This document shows positions 22,004-23,957 of a DNA stretch of 23,957 bases, one piece after another. The DNA comes from CAYOEZ01 sp964402955 (lineage in GTDB: Bacteria; Chloroflexota; DTOL01; DAOUCN01). Every line of letters begins with the position of its first letter. Within the stretch, counting starts at the first letter, position 1. Both the position numbers and the translations under genes were made by a program. A model generated the notes under the pieces. That model saw only the letters and a list, made by a program, of their open reading frames with translations. It had not been told where the DNA came from and made no database searches. The DNA lies in assembly GCA_964402955.1 (NCBI GenBank), contig CAYOEZ010000047.1, positions 1 through 23,957 of the forward strand, in the 5' to 3' direction.

Positions 22004-22923
22004 CGGCCCATCAACAGCGCCAACACCGCTTTCTGCGCATGCAGGCGGTTCTCCGCCTGATCGAAGACGGCTGAATTCGGGCCATCCATGACATCGTCGG
22101 TAATCTCGTGGCCACGGTGGGCCGGCAGACAATGCATCACAAGCACATCGGGCCGCGCTGCGGCAACAACCGCCCCGTTGACCTGGTAGGGGGCGAAAAT
22201 CTTCTCACGCTCGGCAGCCTCTGCTTCCTGGCCCATACTCGTCCACGTATCGGTATAGATGGCATCGGCCCCGCGCACCGCCGCCAGCACATCGCGCTCG
22301 ATGCTGATCGTACCGCCCGTTCCGGCAGCCAGTTTGCGTGAGGCCTCGACCACCGTCTTGAGCGGCTGATAGACAGATGGCGTCGCCGCTACAACGTGCA
22401 TGCCTGCCAGCGCGCCGCCAAAGAGCAGCGAATGGCAGACATTGTTTCCGTCGCCAACATAGACAAGCTTCAGCCCCTGCAGCTTGCCGCGCTTCTCGTA
22501 GACGGTCAAGAGATCGGCCAGCCCCTGGCAGGGGTGGCTATAGTCAGAGAGGCCGTTGATGACCGGCGCTGAGGAGTAGCGGGCCAGAGTTTCGACATCG
22601 CTGTGTGCGAAGACGCGCGCCATGATACCGTCCACGAAACGCGATAGCACGCGCGCCACATCGGGCACGCTCTCACGCGCGCCAAGCTGGATTTCGTTGG
22701 GCGAGAGGTAAAGTGCATGGCCGCCGAGCTGCAACATGCCCACTTCGAACGAAACCCGCGTGCGCAGCGACGGCTTCTGGAAAATCATGCCCAGCGTCTT
22801 GCCGGCCAGAAGCGGCCGGTTGCCGCCCTTTTTCTGCTCAGCTTTCAGCTCAACCGCTTTGTTCAAGAGACGCCAAAACTCGTCCGGGTTCAGATCGCCC
22901 AGACTAATCAAATCCTTGTTCAT
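22000..22923 (-). CDS. argF: Ornithine carbamoyltransferase
   Basis: Catalyses carbamoyl phosphate + ornithine to citrulline in arginine synthesis. The carbamoyl-phosphate motif is SLRTR (52-56), then HPCQ (130-133), the ornithine loop DTWTSMGQE (225-233) and HCLPAHR (264-270). The segment KPSLRTRVSFE and the DTWTSMGQE loop mark it as OTCase rather than aspartate carbamoyltransferase. The start is ATG at 22923 with GGAGGG four bases upstream; the open frame to 22968 is not supported. At 307 aa it is full length. No other arginine gene is in the window. It is divergent from ferritin, with a 154-nt shared promoter region. Confidence 0.96.
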   Translation of the reverse strand: MNKDLISLGDLNPDEFWRLLNKAVELKAEQKKGGNRPLLAGKTLGMIFQKPSLRTRVSFEVGMLQLGGHALYLSPNEIQLGARESVPDVARVLSRFVDGIMARVFAHSDVETLARYSSAPVINGLSDYSHPCQGLADLLTVYEKRGKLQGLKLVYVGDGNNVCHSLLFGGALAGMHVVAATPSVYQPLKTVVEASRKLAAGTGGTISIERDVLAAVRGADAIYTDTWTSMGQEAEAAEREKIFAPYQVNGAVVAAARPDVLVMHCLPAHRGHEITDDVMDGPNSAVFDQAENRLHAQKAVLALLMGR

Positions 22924-22939
22924 CGAACCCTCCGTCGCT

Positions 22940-22968
22940 AGATTACCACAAACAGAGCGTGAATGCAA
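22940..22968 (-). promoter_or_regulatory. Candidate argF promoter
   Basis: On the minus strand TTGCAT (22968-22963) and TAATCT (22945-22940) are 17 nt apart, with TG one base before the -10 (TGGTAATCT). The start of transcription would be near 22934, leaving only about 10 nt before the ATG, just enough to keep the GGAGGG box. No ARG-box-like palindrome was recognised. Confidence 0.35.
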
Positions 22969-23011
22969 CCACCCGAGCAGAAAAAAACATTAGCTGTCAC
23001 CGCACAAAATG

Positions 23012-23020
23012 TGGTATAAT
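23012..23020 (+). promoter_or_regulatory. Extended -10 promoter of the ferritin gene
   Basis: TGGTATAAT is a perfect extended -10 element (TG at 23012-23013, TATAAT at 23015-23020). The -35 region is weak. Transcription would begin near 23027, giving a leader of about 50 nt with AAAGGAG nine bases before the ferritin ATG. No convincing Fur box was found. Confidence 0.65.
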
Positions 23021-23077
23021 GGACTTCGGCGGCCGATCTGGGCAGCCTATTGAGCACAGACAAAGGAGACCAAGAAT

Positions 23078-23587
23078 ATGGCAAGCATCGGCACGACCAT
23101 GCAGGATGCGCTCTGCGAGCAGATCAAGAACGAGATGTACTCGGCATACCTGTATCTCTCCATGTCGGCCTGGTTCGAAGCGCAGGACCTGCCGGGTTTC
23201 GCCCACTGGATGAAGGCTCAGTTCATCGAAGAGGAAACGCACGCCCTCAAGCTGATGGAATTCGTCGTTGACCGCGATGGCATCGTCACCCTCCACCCCA
23301 TTGCACAACCCCCTTCAACCTGGGCGTCTGCCCTCGAGGTCTTCGAAAACGTCCTCGAGCACGAGAAGCACGTGACACACCTGATCAGCAACCTCTATGC
23401 CCTGGCCATCGCGGAAAAAGACTTCACCAGCCAGCAGTTCCTCAACTGGTTCCTCAATGAACAGGTCGAAGAAGAGAAAAACGCCGATCTGATTGTTGCG
23501 CAGCTCAAATCGATCGGCAACATGAGGGGCCTGCTCGTCATGTTCGACGGCCACATGGAAAAGCGCTCAGCGACTCTGTCGGTCTAG
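23078..23587 (+). CDS. Non-heme ferritin
   Basis: Iron-storage protein forming a 24-mer cage that oxidises Fe(II) and stores it as ferric mineral. Ferroxidase-centre ligands can be placed by comparison with E. coli FtnA: Glu19 (KNEMYSAYLYL), Glu52 and His55 (EEETHA), Glu96 (LEHEK), Gln129 and Glu132 (NEQVEEEK). The 169-aa length is standard for FtnA-type proteins; bacterioferritin's heme-binding Met is not evident. The start ATG at 23078 has AAAGGAG nine bases upstream. It is the only supported plus-strand gene in the window and is divergent from argF, with its own strong -10 element. Confidence 0.95.
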   Translation: MASIGTTMQDALCEQIKNEMYSAYLYLSMSAWFEAQDLPGFAHWMKAQFIEEETHALKLMEFVVDRDGIVTLHPIAQPPSTWASALEVFENVLEHEKHVTHLISNLYALAIAEKDFTSQQFLNWFLNEQVEEEKNADLIVAQLKSIGNMRGLLVMFDGHMEKRSATLSV

Positions 23588-23618
23588 TGGGCGGCCACAT
23601 TGATGCTGATATGTCATG

Positions 23619-23663
23619 CTGCCTGCCCCCTGGACTGCCCCCTGGACTGCCCAGGGCAGGCAG
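23619..23663 (+). repeat. GC-rich inverted/tandem repeat after ferritin
   Basis: CTGCCTGCCC (23619-23628) is complementary to GGGCAGGCAG (23654-23663), enclosing two tandem copies of CTGCCCCCTGGA. It starts 32 nt after the ferritin stop. It could form a hairpin that limits read-through, but lacks a T-tract. Confidence 0.5.
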
Positions 23664-23722
23664 GGCAGGCTGGCGCTTTGGCAGGCCAGGGAACGGAGTG
23701 AAGCATCTCAATATGCCGCATA

Positions 23723-23751
23723 GGAGATTCTTCGCTCCGCTCAGAATGACA
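23723..23751 (+). repeat. Interspersed repeat copy (GGAGATTCTTCGCTCCG type)
   Basis: The 29-nt segment ends in CGCTCAGAATGACA and is closely related to the arm at 23843-23873, differing mainly at GATTCTTC versus GATTGCTTC and CAGAATGA versus CGCAATGA. This sequence type is very widely dispersed in bacterial intergenic DNA. Confidence 0.65.
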
Positions 23752-23785
23752 GGTGTCCACTGCAAAAAGGTTGTGTTCGCCCAAC

Positions 23786-23873
23786 CGTCATTGCGAGGAG
23801 CGCCCTTTGCGACGAAGCAATCTCCTCTCGGCGCGAAACGGGGGAGATTGCTTCGCTCCGCTCGCAATGACGG
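23786..23873. repeat. Inverted pair of ATTGCGAGGAGCG-type repeats
   Basis: A left unit running from CGTCATTGCGAG to GAAGCAATCTCC (23786-23825) is inverted against GGAGATTGCTTCGCTCCGC...GCAATGACG (23843-23873). The left unit has about ten extra bases in the middle. No coding potential. Confidence 0.75.
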
Positions 23874-23882
23874 GTCCGTCCA

Positions 23883-23929
23883 GACCTTCTTGCAGTGGGC
23901 ACCTGTCATGTGCCCACTGCAAGAAGGTC
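23883..23929. repeat. Perfect 20-bp palindrome
   Basis: The 20-nt arm at 23883-23902 is exactly complementary to 23910-23929, with a 7-nt loop CTGTCAT. A decayed copy of the right arm (about 17 of 20 bases) lies near 23754-23773 with the same flanking ATGACAGGTG. The 370 nt from the ferritin stop to the window edge otherwise hold only the other repeats listed and no gene that I can support. Confidence 0.8.
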
Positions 23930-23957
23930 AAATGGTCGATCGAACTGAGCATTTGCC

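Overview
The window looks like the chromosome of a Chloroflexota bacterium of the Anaerolineae type, probably from an uncultured or metagenomic source. This is inferred from gene content and style: a lipoprotein and a YbbR protein with long Thr/Pro/Ala-rich segments, a cdaA-cdaR pair, a RemA (DUF370) protein, a small prenyltransferase/squalene-cyclase-like toroid protein, and many short palindromic interspersed repeats between genes. No rRNA, tRNA, CRISPR array, prophage or transposase gene was seen. Every supported gene except one (ferritin) lies on the minus strand, so transcription runs from high to low coordinates.

In transcription order: ornithine carbamoyltransferase (argF) at 22923-22000 diverges from ferritin (23078-23587, plus strand). 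Overlapping the argF stop is a tiny relic that begins like a histidine phosphatase. Next come the diadenylate cyclase cdaA and its YbbR partner (cdaR), the double GTPase der, plsY, remA and then priA. der, plsY and remA overlap by ATGA/GTGA junctions, so they are probably co-translated. A three-gene sugar cassette follows (L-rhamnose mutarotase, URO-D-like protein, PfkB kinase), then metG-tatD, a long-chain polyprenyl diphosphate synthase, two glycosyltransferases (GT2, GT4), the toroid protein, a 14-TM MFS exporter and a DUF697 membrane protein. Last is a BMP-family substrate-binding lipoprotein with its own strong promoter and a long structured leader. The start of one more gene is cut off at the left edge.

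Three functional themes can be inferred. The first is an envelope/second-messenger block (c-di-AMP synthesis, phospholipid synthesis, RemA-type DNA-binding regulator). The second is a probable lipid or glycolipid block (polyprenyl synthase, two glycosyltransferases, toroid protein, exporter). The third is sugar and nucleoside scavenging (rhamnose mutarotase cassette, BMP lipoprotein).

The most interesting signals are the mutually exclusive stem-loops in the leader of the BMP gene, the loss of the NKxD guanine-specificity motif in the first G domain of Der, a heptanucleotide tandem repeat inserted in the priA coding sequence, the relic phosphatase between argF and cdaA, and several families of palindromic repeats. 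No wholly new defence or mobile system is evident.
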